Source of the DNA: Raphanus sativus
Lineage: Eukaryota; Streptophyta; Magnoliopsida; Brassicales; Brassicaceae
DNA: 64,000 nucleotides
Reading direction: 5' to 3'
Assembly: GCF_000801105.2 (NCBI RefSeq)
Contig: NC_079517.1
Coordinates: forward strand, 9,424,001-9,488,000
In this document: in pieces, positions 10,889 to 21,724 of the stretch
How positions within the stretch are numbered: the first letter of the stretch is position 1
Layout: each line of letters starts with the position of its first letter
The notes under the pieces: model-generated
Told to the model about the DNA's origin: nothing
What the model saw: the letters and a program-made list of their open reading frames with translations, nothing else
Databases searched by the model: none
Made by a program: the position numbers and the translations under genes

Positions 10889-11566
10889 TAGGGCTGGGCA
10901 AAAAATCTGAACCCGAAAAACCAAACCGAACCCGATCTAAAAAAAAACATCGATGCCCGAACCGGAATTGATTAAATATCCGAATAGATTCAAAATTTTG
11001 GTATTTAAAAAACCGAAACCGAACCTGATCCGAACCGAAATATTTTGGGTACCCGAATGTATCCGAAATAAATTTATATACTTAAATATATACATTATTT
11101 TTATATATAATGTATATTAAAAATATTAAAAATATATAAGATACCTTTAAGTTTTCCAAGATACTCGGAAAATATATGCAAATAGTAAAAAGTAAATGTT
11201 TAAAATAGCTAAAGTATACTGAAAACACCAAAATAGTTAAATATCTATTGATTATTTATCCAAATATTCAAAGAAAACCAATTTATATGTTAAATTAAGG
11301 TACTTTGACATATATGTTATGAAAATTTATATGTAATATATTATCTTTTTTATAGATTTGACAATTTAAAGTATATAATAAATTTTGAAAATTTAAAAAT
11401 ATTTTAAATGGGTTATCCGAACCCGAACCGAACCCGCAAAGATCCGAACCGAACCCGAACCGAAATTTATAAATATCCGAATGGGGCTGAAATCTTTAAC
11501 CCCGAAAACCCGAAACCCGAATAGAATGAACCAAAATCCGAATGGGTATCCGAACGCTCAACCCTA
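10889..11566. mobile_element. Non-autonomous hAT-like element rich in CCGAACC motifs
   Basis: The element starts TAGGGCTGGGCA and ends CAACCCTA, with perfect 8-bp duplications GTCACAAT at 10881-10888 and 11567-11574. Length is 678 bp. Both subterminal regions carry many CCGAACC/AACCCGA units, and there is no coding sequence. The 8-bp duplication supports hAT. Similar subterminal arrays appear in decayed form elsewhere in the window. Confidence 0.75.
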
Positions 11567-11574
11567 GTCACAAT

Positions 11575-11958
11575 CCCACGCTTAAAACTATACACCAAAC
11601 CGAATATAGTAATCATATTTCTCAGTGTCTTTGTATGCAATTTCCAAACACTAGTTTTGTAGTTGAAGCTATCGACATTTTCCCTTAAAAATAAATAAAT
11701 AAATGACAATTTTCTGTTACAGACCTCTAACGGTTCTGAGGTAGGCGGGAAAGCGAAGTAGGTAGTATATACTCTTCTATGCTTGACTTAATCACAGGGA
11801 AGCGATTCGCTAACCAATTAAATACACCCAGATTCATAGATCGTCTCACTGTACGGTCCAGATTGAGTAACTGAACAAGCTTACGGTGGTCCCTCCCGCA
11901 TGTGATAATAACTCTTCCTCCCCCACCTATCTCTTAGTTCGGTATTTGACAGTGTGTG
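11575..11958. other. Upstream region of C3H14
   Basis: No gene is seen. It holds ordinary AT-rich DNA and then the presumed C3H14 promoter. The ATG-less minus frame at 11467-11709 overlaps the hAT-like element and is not supported. Confidence 0.4.
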
Positions 11959-11966
11959 TATATATA
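11959..11966 (+). promoter_or_regulatory. TATA box of C3H14
   Basis: TATATATA lies in GTGTGTATATATACACA, about 330 bases upstream of the start codon. A pyrimidine-rich leader follows. An intron in the 5' untranslated region is likely, with donor GTACTC at 12043 and acceptor TTCTTCAG ending 12265. This is inference from the motifs. Confidence 0.45.
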
Positions 11967-12291
11967 CACATTTACAGAGCATTGTTCATCTTTCTTTCAC
12001 CGCCTCTTCTCTTTCGCTTCTCCACACTTCGACGAGATTCAGGTACTCTCTCTCTACTATCTCTTCATTATTCTCTCTAGGTTCTGCTCGTTCTGTTTTT
12101 AGTGTACTTCTATCGTCTTCTCCGATCAAACCAGAGTATGATTTCTAGTTTCAGAGTTAGATTTTTCTCCAGATTTCGTAGATATATCGGAATCAATTCC
12201 GTTTCAATCGTACATTATCCTCTGACGTTATTAAATGTTCTCTCTTTTGAACGAATCTTCTTCAGGAAGCTTGTAACAGAATCGCACGCAA

Positions 12292-13369
12292 ATGGAGAAA
12301 GCGGCGTCCACCGTAACGGATCCGGCATGCGTCGTGACGTCGCTAAACTCGCCGCCGCCTCCGCTATCACCTCAATCTGACAAAAGCGTCACCAAACAGC
12401 ACCAGGAGGATTTCGCCGCGAGCTTCGCCTCGCTCTACAACTCGATCTTCTCGCCGGAGTCTCAGTTCCCCGACTCGCTCTCCCTCTCCCCGTCTCCTCC
12501 TCCGTACTCCTCCTCCTCTCCTCCCGCTCGCGTCGTCCTCGACGATACCGCCACCGAGCACCGCCTCCGCCAAGCGAGCCTCATCCTCGAGTACGACGAG
12601 CTCAACGAGCACTACGAGATCTGCCTCTCCCGCCTCCAGTCCCTGATGACGGACCTCGACTCGCTCCGCCGCGAGAACGACGCGCTCCGCCAGGAGAACG
12701 TCGATCTCCTCAAGCTTATCCATATCTCCGCTTCGTCTTCTTCCTCCTCCTCCGTCTCTCCACCTCCCTTCCGTAACCGCCATCAGATCTCCGACTTCGG
12801 TAGCCATGGTGACACTGGAGCTTATAAGCATCGTCGTCCGGTGAGATCGAGCGATCCGGAGAGAAACTCGTTGCCTAGAAGCATCTCCGTCCGCTCGCCG
12901 GGATATCTCAAGATGATGAACCAGGGAAGCCATGGATACGGCGGAGCGAGTCGTCAAACGAGTCAACTCGGTTCCGACTCGGTAATCATCACAATAAAAC
13001 GTTTTAATTATTTAATAATATTTATTTATTTTTATTATTAGTAAAAATTCGGATAAATCTTCGAAGGTGACACAAAAGGTGTGCGTGCCGACGAAAGGAG
13101 AGAGAGATGCGTTGGAGGTTGAGGTATACCGTCAAGGGATGACGAAGACGGAGCTCTGCAACAAGTGGCAACAGACCGGAGCTTGTCCCTACGCCGATAA
13201 CTGCCAGTTCGCTCACGGAATCGACGAGCTCCGTCCGGTGATAAGGCACCCTCGCTACAAAACGGAAGTCTGCCGTATGATCGTCACCGGAGCCACCTGT
13301 CCTTATGGCCACCGTTGCCATTTCCGTCACTCGCTCACCGAGCAAGAGAGGATGCTTCTCACTCACTGA
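12292..13369 (+). CDS. C3H14: Tandem CCCH zinc-finger protein, C3H14 orthologue
   Basis: Exon 1 is 12292-12981 (230 codons, donor GTAATC after GGTTCCGACTCG). Exon 2 is best read as 13067-13369 (acceptor TTCGAAG), keeping phase 0, for about 330 residues. A Pro/Ser-rich N-terminus (about 18-80) is followed by a Leu-rich coiled coil (about 92-142, [19 protein letters not shown]) and a basic Ser-rich linker. Two C-x8-C-x5-C-x3-H fingers then follow: [20 protein letters not shown] and [20 protein letters not shown]. Both are preceded by the KTE(L/V)C lead-in seen in tristetraprolin-type proteins. From family knowledge, Arabidopsis C3H14 and its paralogue C3H15 bind AU-rich RNA and affect secondary-wall and anther development. 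The other acceptor, ending at 13041, would put a stop in frame after this donor, so I rejected it. Confidence 0.85.
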
Positions 13370-13530
13370 TATGCGAGGAGCAAAGGTTATACATAATCAT
13401 AAAGGGTAATAATAATTTGTACAGATTTGATACCTATAAATATCGTAAATTGAATGATAGAAAAGGGAAACGATGTTAAATAAATGTTGATACGATTAAA
13501 GGAATATAATTACGGTTTGAGATGATGGAA

Positions 13531-13582
13531 GATTTTAACTTTGTGCAAAAGTATGCGATTTTAACTTTGTGCAAAAGTATGC
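13531..13582. repeat. Exact 26-bp tandem duplication
   Basis: A 26-base unit beginning GATTTTAACTTTGTGC occurs twice in a row, at 13531-13556 and 13557-13582, about 160 bases beyond the C3H14 stop codon. It probably lies in the 3' untranslated region or just past it. Confidence 0.7.
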
Positions 13583-13696
13583 AACTTTTTTACAAGTGAC
13601 TGATTTCAGTCTTTAGGGAGTTTTGGTTTCTTGACTTGTTGATTCTTTTGAGTCGTTGTGGTAAAAGTAGACATTGTGAACCATCTGTGTTGGGAT

Positions 13697-13828
13697 TATA
13701 CCACTGGTTTTGATTTCTCGTGTTAAGACTATGTTCGTTTCACAACATAACCAGTGGTATAGTTTTTGTTGATCTACTGTACAGGAGAAAGGGTTAAACT
13801 TGGTTTGTTGTGAAACGAACATAGTCTT
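13697..13828. repeat. Interleaved pair of perfect inverted repeats
   Basis: Two inverted repeats overlap in the order A-B-A'-B'. A (13697-13709) and A' (13749-13761) are a perfect 13-bp pair, TATACCACTGGTT against AACCAGTGGTATA. B (13725-13747) and B' (13806-13828) are a perfect 23-bp pair, extendable by AACCA/TGGTT with one bulged base. In RNA the two stems would be mutually exclusive or form a pseudoknot. It lies 330-460 bases past the C3H14 stop codon. The B stem with its roughly 50-base loop has the size of a plant miRNA-type hairpin. I do not recognise a known miRNA in it. A broken transposon end is the plain alternative. Confidence 0.6.
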
Positions 13829-14375
13829 GAGTCATATGATGATGTGCATGTTTGAGTTTATCTGCAACTACTTCGCTTGCAAATAAGGTTCCAACTTACA
13901 AGATTGATGAAATTAATGAAATTTGTAGAATTGTCTTTGGCCCTGCTAACTAGCTGGAGATACATTATGAATTTTCAAGGGTAAGAAGACCGAGTTGGGT
14001 TAGATTTTACTTTCATTTGGAGGATCTTGTATTGGTTGAATTCAGGTGATTACGGTAGTACTAACTAGCCACATTACCAAGATATGGTATATTGTTTTTA
14101 CTATGTTATGATTTTTGTTGGAATCAGGTTGATACGAGACTGCAGATGTTGTGCCTTATATATCTTATATATTAGTAGAGATTTTGCCTAAGAGAGAGAT
14201 TGCTTTAGATTAGAAGAGTCTTTAGCTGAGGACTCCCTCTCCCTGTAGAGATCCAAATAAAAAGTTGAAACAGACAACTCTGTTTTAGCTATAGTGAAGG
14301 ATTCAAACAACTCTGTTTTCCTTAAATGAGTGACTCAGTTCCTCCTATATGCATCTGGTCTTCTGAACTTACAGT
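13829..14375. other. Intergenic, nothing recognised
   Basis: No open reading frame, RNA gene or transposon end can be supported. The base composition is less AT-rich than the following transposon region. Confidence 0.4.
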
Positions 14376-15530
14376 ATGCGTACCAGTGGTTGCTCCATTA
14401 CGTAGATTTAAGTGATCGATTTCCTATAATAGTTATCCGCTTTTAGTTTGCTACTAAATGTGTGCCTTTCACAAAGCTTTGTCAGGGCTTATATCTGATT
14501 TCAAAAGAAAAGTTATTTCCTTCTTTAGGTAGTGGAGTTTACATGAAAATGAATGCTCGTTCATACCAGTGATAATTATTGCTTAATGTAGTTCTATCTC
14601 TGAGTCTCTGCCTAAGCACGTCCTGCTGCCTCACTGCAACCTCTATGGTTCTCAATAACGTAATGTTGATGTAATAAAAATCCAACACTGGATATGAGGG
14701 AAACATACTATTTTGTCTTAAATCTTATGATTTTCTTAGTGCTATGGTACCTCTCGGATCGTAATGCGTCTTTTCATCCCTCAGTTAGCTTACTTTTTTA
14801 TCCTATCCAGTGAACTCACATTCAAAATGCAGTAACTGTGTTGGATGATACTTTTCTTTTTATGTGTTGAGTTTTTCTCTTTTAGGTCTACAACAGAACG
14901 CTGTGGCTAAGCTAGTTATATTGAGCATCCTTATGCGTAGATGCTTTCTGTAAACTGAATATTTAATTTTCCTATTTTAGTAATCACTTTTAGTTATCAT
15001 GCTCTTCAACTAGATGTGTGGCCTTCAGGAGCTATTTGCTGAAGAGTTAGTATTTGATTGCACAGCAAAACTGTTAACCTCTTTCTGAGTTATCTGTTTT
15101 CCACTTTAGGTAGTGAACTTAACGGAAGGTTAATGCTCATAGTGCTTCTTCTAATTGATACTTATTGCTTAACATAGTTTGTTACCTCTAATGTAGCATC
15201 TCACGTCTGGGTGTTTACCTCATGCCTTTGGTTCTCTTAACCTTATAGATCAAGTGTTGCTTATTGTCCAGTGAACTTGAGCTTTAAAATATCACTGTTG
15301 TTTAGCCATCAATATAGGAACATAGCAGGAGACCTTTTGAAAACTGATGGGTTTCGTATAGACATGTCTCATGCGGGTTTGCACTGTGTAACGTCATCTA
15401 TTAGATAGCCTACTTTTGATTTTACCCCGGTGAAATCACATTAAACATGCTGTCGTTTTGTAAGATGATATTTCTATGATGTTGTGATTGAATGTTTTAT
15501 CATAACCAGACATGAAATTTTAGGTTGATT
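14376..15530. repeat. Strongly diverged tandem duplication, non-coding
   Basis: Two blocks, about 14376-14898 and 14932-15530, share landmarks in the same order. These are TATGCGTA near each start, CTTTAGGTAGTG, TTATTGCTTAA followed by TAGTT, and GAACTCACATTCAAAATGC against GAAATCACATTAAACATGC. TTTTAGGT ends each block. Neither is coding. Retained landmarks in order suggest an old duplication, possibly of an intron-bearing non-coding transcript, but this is inference and the homology is weak in between. Confidence 0.4.
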
Positions 15531-15639
15531 TGGACAAGTTTGAACAAATAATATTTACTTAGATGCCACAAATGTTTATTTGCGTTTACATCTGCGGTTC
15601 TATGATATGATGATTGAAATATTATTAACATAGAAACAT

Positions 15640-15692
15640 AGTAGAGCACTCATCACTCAGTTGTTCAAAAAAAAAGTAGAGCACTCATCACT
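15640..15692. repeat. Tail-only micro-insertion with 18-bp duplication
   Basis: AGTAGAGCACTCATCACT is present at 15640-15657 and 15675-15692. The 17-base insert between them is CAGTTGTTCAAAAAAAA, a GTTCA pre-tail plus an A-run. This is one of the clearest examples of the class. Confidence 0.75.
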
Positions 15693-15974
15693 GCATGGCG
15701 AATGAGAAGTGTGATTGTGATTGTGTGTGATCAGATTTTGACTCTATTTATATAGACCACAAGCACGATAAATATACGAGGAAGAAATAGAGAAAACCAA
15801 TGGTTTTTAATTATAGAGAACGTAAAAAAGAATATGTAAACGAAATTTGAACTTGTGATAAAAAGCGTTAGACAGCAAATAATAATCAAAATACAAAGTT
15901 CTTGAAATGATTGCAAGACAAAAAAAAACGCGATTAGAGCCATTTTCGAACTCAAATTTCTTTAACTGACTGGT

Positions 15975-16531
15975 TTAACCGCTGCTGTTGCGGTTGCAGG
16001 AGTTTACGGATATGGGTTGTTAGGGTTTCACACATTTTCTAAAGTTTGTAAGCGGTTAGAAATTGTTGTGTTTACGGAACTCTTATAACTGGTAAACTAT
16101 CAATCACAACATCTGTTAAATAATAAATTAACAAAATTTACATTTTATATAATTATAAAAGTATTAGAAATTATAATAATATAATAAATATAAAATTTAT
16201 ATTTATAAAATCATATTATTAAATTTTAAAAGTTTATAGAAAATATTTAAATTTTAAATTTTTATATTATAAAAATATATATGTATATATTTTACAATTT
16301 CTATTATTTTACTTTAAATTTTTTATTGAATATTTTTAGTATTACTTTTATTTATTTTGTTTTAAAGAAAAAAAATTATCCTTCTGCAACCGTCCACAAC
16401 CGCAAACGCTAGCTAAAACCAGTTTTTGTTTTTAAAAGGTTTGAAACAATTTGAAACGATTTGTAGCGTTTTCTGTGATTGTTTCGAAATGCCAACAACC
16501 GCTGCAAACCGCAAAAGCTGCGTTTGCGAGT
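15975..16531. mobile_element. Degenerate element with GC-rich inverted ends
   Basis: The left end (about 15975, CCGCTGCTGTTGCGGTTGCA) and the complement of the right end (about 16531, CGCAGCTTTTGCGGTTTGCA) are imperfect inverted repeats enclosing very AT-rich DNA. A further TGCAACCGTCCACAACCGC stretch lies near 16385. No target duplication was found, so the exact ends and family are uncertain. Confidence 0.35.
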
Positions 16532-17911
16532 GATAGCGGGGACACCTTTAAATTAGCTCTCCTGAAATACAAACTATTATGTTTAGATAGTTGAAGTTTA
16601 ACTCTAGTTGAATCCAACAACATAACATACATTCTAAACATATGTTGATTCGATGCATTAAACAATCTGGATATCATTAATTAAGTGATCAGCAAGTTCA
16701 AATGTTAAAAAAAAAAGAATTCATATTTCCTCAAGCTAAACCGGTTTAGTGATCGATGATCTATTAAGAAGATCGATTTGTAAGTAGATCGATATATCCT
16801 TAGCTAATTGACCGATTTCATGTTTCCAATCTATCGTCAAACGTTCTACAAATTTTGTTTAATACAGGTTCGATCGATACAAAAGTGGATCAATCAATCT
16901 AAGCCCAAAGTGCCCATTATTGACTTGTTTGCTCCGTTCTTTACTCTTTGTTCCTAAAACTTCATTGTAACGTGTTTGAATTTAAAAGACTCGAAACCCT
17001 TAATAAGCAAAGTTAGAGTTTGAATCTGATTATAACCATATAATCATAAAATCATTAAAGTTTATTTGAAAATAAATATTAAAATATTTAACCCTTAGCG
17101 ATTGGTTTAAAACTGATTAAACCAAAATAGATACCATATCAATATGGTATCTAATTTTTATAAACTAAAAACCCAAGAAAACCAAATTGAAATTTAACTC
17201 AATTGAACATCTCTAATTGCATATGGAACGGACAAGTATTTGATCAGTCGTCATTTGAAAATGATTCATGATAACAACACATGTAACTCGGTTAATAAAA
17301 CTGAAATATAAACTTTCAAGGTCAACATATATAAATGGATAAAAGAAACTCGGACTTTTTTTTTATCAAAGAAACTCGGACTTACAAATACTATTTTATA
17401 TTAATGTTGGCCATGAAACAACTTTAAGCTGATGTTTTCAAGATCCATTCAAAGGCTTTATAAGATAAACACTTACTTTTCCAGTTGTCTCAATTGTTAT
17501 TTTCCCGTAACTATATAGAGATCAGGATACTGAGCCTACTTAATGGGTTGTGCTAAAGTTATTGATCTGTCAGAGTTCAAACCGGCATACTCCTTTCTGT
17601 TAACAAAAAACCCCACAATACAAAAGTAATACCTCGAATGAGCTATTATGTCATATTCTTTTTGTTAATATATGACATAATATAAAAACGATTTGGATAA
17701 AGCTTGATTAAAATACCTCTCGAACCAAATTTGAATATTAGACAACTCAACAAAAAAATGTAAAATCAAAACACATGATCATGCAAGTTCAGTTTCTCTT
17801 GATCAAAAAAAATATTTAGGGCTAAAATGTGTATTCTTTATAGTTTCAAGTTTAATTAAGTTATGGAACAGAAAAAATGGTTATATATACGGTGGGTTAA
17901 GGCAAATAACG
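16532..17911. other. Intergenic, downstream side of MIR157
   Basis: AT-rich sequence without supported genes. A GATCGAT-rich stretch lies near 16750-16880. One tail-only insertion at 17342-17383 is listed separately. Confidence 0.45.
17342..17383. repeat. Tail-only micro-insertion with 16-bp duplication
   Basis: AAAGAAACTCGGACTT occurs at 17342-17357 and 17368-17383 with the 10-base insert TTTTTTTATC between them. On the minus strand the insert is GATA plus an A-run. Both copies of the duplication are identical. Confidence 0.75.
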
Positions 17912-18009
17912 AGTGATGACAGAAGACTAGAGAGCACAAAGGAGTATGATGCATAAAAGCTGCTCCAAATTGCATCGCATCATCTGTGCTCTCTATCTTC
18001 TGTCAACAC
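17912..18009 (-). ncRNA. MIR157: MIR157 precursor hairpin
   Basis: The minus strand reads GTGTTGACAGAAGATAGAGA at its 5' end (18009-17990). The 21-base stretch on plus positions 17986-18006, read as its complement, equals mature miR157 as I know it (TTGACAGAAGATAGAGAGCA plus a final C). The other arm (plus 17915-17935) gives the passenger GCTCTCTAGTCTTCTGTCAT plus C, with a near-perfect duplex and a loop containing GCATCATACTCC-type sequence, as in Arabidopsis MIR157A/B. miR157 belongs to the miR156/157 family, which represses SPL transcription factors and delays the juvenile-to-adult change. Arabidopsis MIR157A and MIR157B lie in the matching interval, so this is probably the orthologue of one of them. 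I cannot tell which. Confidence 0.92.
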
Positions 18010-18265
18010 TATCAACGCCTACCAAACGTTAAAGGTCGACTACATTATCATGTTTGAAAAGAACACTAAATGCTATAAAAAGATGAAAATACCTCTAGCG
18101 ACTATCAAGATCTTGATAAAATACCAAGTTTGGTGATCATTGTAGTTATAGCTCAACATCTTTGTATAAATTGGAGAACTATATGATTTTAGATGTATGT
18201 ATGGGGGTAGAGAAGTACCAGAAGGTTGGTGATGATGAGATGATGATGAGGATTCTTGAAGCCAC

Positions 18266-18273
18266 TATTTATA
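18266..18273 (-). promoter_or_regulatory. TATA box of MIR157
   Basis: The minus strand has GTACGTCTATAAATAGTGGC, with TATAAATA at plus 18266-18273, about 260 bases upstream of the miR157 hairpin. This suits a polymerase II primary transcript starting near 18235. It is a motif match without transcript evidence. Confidence 0.55.
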
Positions 18274-19086
18274 GACGTACATAGAGCAGCGAGATGATTT
18301 CTCTTCTCCATTTTCATCGAACCTTTCGTTTCAACTACTTTGGAATAATATTGTAATTATTTGGGTTCCTTCGGTATATACGGATTTTCGAAGCTATGCT
18401 TGTCAACAATAGAAAATTATTCTAAGTCCACTTTTCTGGAACTCTCTACCTCTTTTGCAAGATTAATTACCTCTTTGGGATGAAAATAGTCAGCGATATG
18501 TTTATGGAAAACGTGTGACGTCAAACTCGCATTATATATTGAATCATTGATGGAAAATCACATCAAAGGGCCAGGAACGGGCAAAAGAAATAAAAAAAAA
18601 ACAAAGAATTTGTTCTTCTAACAAAATATCAATTTTCACCAAAGGATCAACTTGCGTTTAAAACCAAACTCTAAGAAAAGTTTTAGCGAGAGTTACATTT
18701 TTTTCAATAATTGTTAAAATTTAAAGAATTTAGTATTATTGGTTTATAGATTCTCATAAATCTAATGTTATTGGGTTGATGGTTTTGTAATTTTATACAA
18801 AACCATTAGTTATTCAAAAAAATTAGATTTTAATTATTTTATAAATCTATTAAAATTAGTGTTATTAATTAGAAGTTGTATTCTTAACTATTTAGTTCAT
18901 ATAACAAGATTTTGAGAATACCATATATATCTATTGGATTTTTAAAATCATTATAGGTATTTGTTTTAATAGATTATCACAATATATAAAATTTTCACCA
19001 ATTCTTGCTAATTCAACATATCTCTATACTTTTAAAATTAACAAACTCCCTATAAATCTAACTCCCATTAACATCCTCTAAAACAT

Positions 19087-19125
19087 TAATAGCCTTGATT
19101 GTTTGACAAAAATAATAATAGCCTT
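19087..19125. repeat. Tail-only micro-insertion with 10-bp duplication
   Basis: TAATAGCCTT lies at 19087-19096 and 19116-19125, flanking GATTGTTTGACAAAAATAA (19 bases). The insert again has a GACA pre-tail before the A-run. Confidence 0.55.
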
Positions 19126-20287
19126 AATAATCACAATAAGATACAGCCGGCTCAAGAATTTTACGTGCACTAGTGCAAAAAACGTTTTGGACCTTTAAAC
19201 CTAATATCAATTTAAAGTTTTCATAGATCTTTAAAAACAATAATATTAAAAGCAAATTTTATAAAAACAATTGATGACAATATATATATATATTTATATA
19301 AAACAATTTTACACTTTATATATATTTATACTTGGGCACCTAACTATTAAAAGTGGAGGGACATCGGATTGGATCCGGAGCGGTCACACCGTTTGTTCCC
19401 CACTTGAACCACCCATAAACACGAGAGTGCAAATAACATGATTTTCAAGTCCCAACATTAGATTATTAATCCAAAATCTATCAATGCATAAAGTTAGTAG
19501 ACGTGTCTCTTGTGTGCCAAATATGTGAATCCTATATAAAAAAGGGGAAGAGTTTGTAACAAGTTACAATAATTTAGATCAGGGTAGGATTTACCTTGGC
19601 AAAATGAATAAAAACAAGTTCAAGCCTAGGTATTAAAAACAGAGTGAGATTACTCATGCACATGCCATTGTTGCATTAGGTCCCCCATTATGTTTCTGAT
19701 TTCTCTTCATCAGAATAGCATCCCTGATGAAACCAGACGTTCTTTGCCCTAAGTCTTTTTATTATATAGATTAAGAATACACAACATAGTTGTTTCCACA
19801 ATCTAAACAACTGACCAACGTACCAGACATTGTCAATGTCCACTTACGCGACGACTCGATGCGTACTACATATTTAGACCTATGATTGGTTTCTCCTTAT
19901 ATTGTTGTCACTGTTTATTACTGTTTAGAGCAAGAAACAAAAAGAGAGAATTCTGGTAAGTCGGAATTCTTTTAAGAAGACTGAATTCTATAATAACGAA
20001 ATTAATCAGTAATTGTGAAAAGTGGATGTAGATATAAAAGTGGTCCAATATAAATCGTATGTAGGTCCTTATGTTACTCTCCTCTCCTATACTGACGAAA
20101 TAATTTACTATGATCCTCGGTATTGTTTTAAATACATATCTCCTTCGTCGTTCTGTATTACTGTTTTCTTGCGAACCAGTTAAAATTCACACAAAGAGTA
20201 TAGTTATTGTCTTCCTAGTTTACGTAATTCCATGGATATTTGTTTTTGTCCGCATACATTCTACGGGGTTAAAAATACAAATAAAAT

Positions 20288-20333
20288 AAATATTACAACA
20301 TTTTTTTTTGCTAAAAAATATTACAACATTTTT
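20288..20333. repeat. Tail-only micro-insertion with 18-bp duplication
   Basis: AAATATTACAACATTTTT is present at 20288-20305 and 20316-20333, with the 10-base insert TTTTGCTAAA. On the minus strand this is TTTAGCAAAA, a TAGCA pre-tail like the inserts at 31859 and near 27345. Confidence 0.7.
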
Positions 20334-21293
20334 CGTAATTAAATTATCTGATTTGGGTCACGAGATGATATATAAGAACACCTTTGAAAATTTCGATATA
20401 AAGATAAATATAAAAGAGGTAATCGAAAGCAAAGATAGTATAACTATGCGTGTACGGTCTTTGAAACTCTAGAAAAAATAAAAAATGTATTAAACGACGA
20501 AGAAGATGAACATATATATCTAGGTTTTCAGAAAAGAAGAAGATCAAATCTTTAAAAGATACCCACCCAAAATAGAATAAAGACATGAAGCCCATTCACA
20601 CATTATATTCTCCGATACTTCTTTTGGCAAAAATTTCTCAGATTCTATATTTTCTCAAGTCCCTATGAGACCATCAATCAATTGACAAGGTACTGGAGAT
20701 GCTTTTTCTATCAATACAAAAATTCCATTTGGCTAAGATTACTATATATTTACGGTTTTGTGTGGACAGCTAATCTGGAATATGATCTTATCTTTACATG
20801 AAACTTAAATATATTTACGGTTTTTGAAATCAGCAAGTCTTCAATTTATTCGATTGTCCATTGTGATGGTTTCAAGTTTTGTAAAGTCTTCATTACAAAA
20901 AAAACAGTGGTAAAACCGAACCAATTTATGAGATGTCGTCAAAGTTTTCTAATACAATTCTGACGATATACTAACATAAAATCATCGGAAATACTTTTCT
21001 GATGGATCACATTAAACTGTCTTAAGTCTTTTGGTATTTCCAAAAGAAATTTGAATAGAATATAACTAACCAACGTTTTTGACAGAGTTTTGATGGATTC
21101 GTCAAAATTCATCGAAACATCTAACCGTTAATATGGGCAATTACTATTACGGTATTACCATTCTTAAATCCATCAAAAATCGATAGAAAACGTTCAACAT
21201 TATAATTCGCTCTTATCCTTATTTTTAACCAATGCCGTGGAAAAATATACACAACAAATGTTTCTTCAAATCCTATAAATTATTTTGACCTTG

Positions 21294-21483
21294 TATTAGA
21301 GTTATCATTATATGACCGGTTTAGGAACTCGGTACAAGTTGGTTTAGTTTCCTTTAGCTTAAACCAGCTATATATATTCTTCATGATTCATTGTAACAAA
21401 CTAAGATGATTGAATATGAAGTTTCTTTTACTCTGTAACAACCTTTCCTCTCGTCATCATCTTCCTCATTGAAACATCTAATA
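21294..21483 (+). repeat. 5' LTR of Copia 1
   Basis: 190 bp, from TATTAGAG to ATCTAATA. It contains a TATATATA motif near 21367 that could serve as the promoter. Confidence 0.9.
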
Positions 21484-21724
21484 TGGTATCAGAGACTTTC
21501 TGATTCTCGTATTCCGCTTCGTTTTCTCATCTTCTCTACTCGAATCAGCTCATCGTCGTCGTTATGAGCGTCTTCTTTCATCCTTTGTTGATTGACATTT
21601 TTGCGATTCTTCTTCACCAAGTTCTCGCGATCTATCGTTTCGGCATTTTCTTCTTCGCTTTCCTCCGATTGTGAATCGATTGGAGATTATCTTGCTTTGG
21701 GATTGACGAATCTCTGTTCTCGCC

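Larger units (their letters stand above)
18274..21288. other. MIR157 upstream region and decayed repeats
   Basis: No protein gene is supported. Near 19141-19380 there is transposon-like text (CAGCCGGCTCAAGA through GGATCCGGAGCGGTC) without confirmed ends. From 20880 to 21290 the sequence holds repeated short motifs such as GTCAAA, ATCGGAAA and GATGGAT, which recall subterminal arrays of DNA transposons. The Copia element starting at 21294 follows directly. Two tail-only insertions are listed separately. Confidence 0.4.

Noticed and set aside
12367..12966. 199-codon minus-strand frame opposite C3H14 exon 1
   Set aside because: Shadow of GC-rich coding DNA; the plus strand has the conserved coiled coil and leads into the zinc fingers.
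13022..13066. Exon 2 of C3H14 starting at 13042
   Set aside because: With the donor at 12982 it gives an immediate TAA; the acceptor ending at 13066 keeps the frame into VTQKVCV.
20880..21290. A defined CACTA element
   Set aside because: Subterminal-like repeated motifs are present, but no CACTA end or 3-bp duplication was found.
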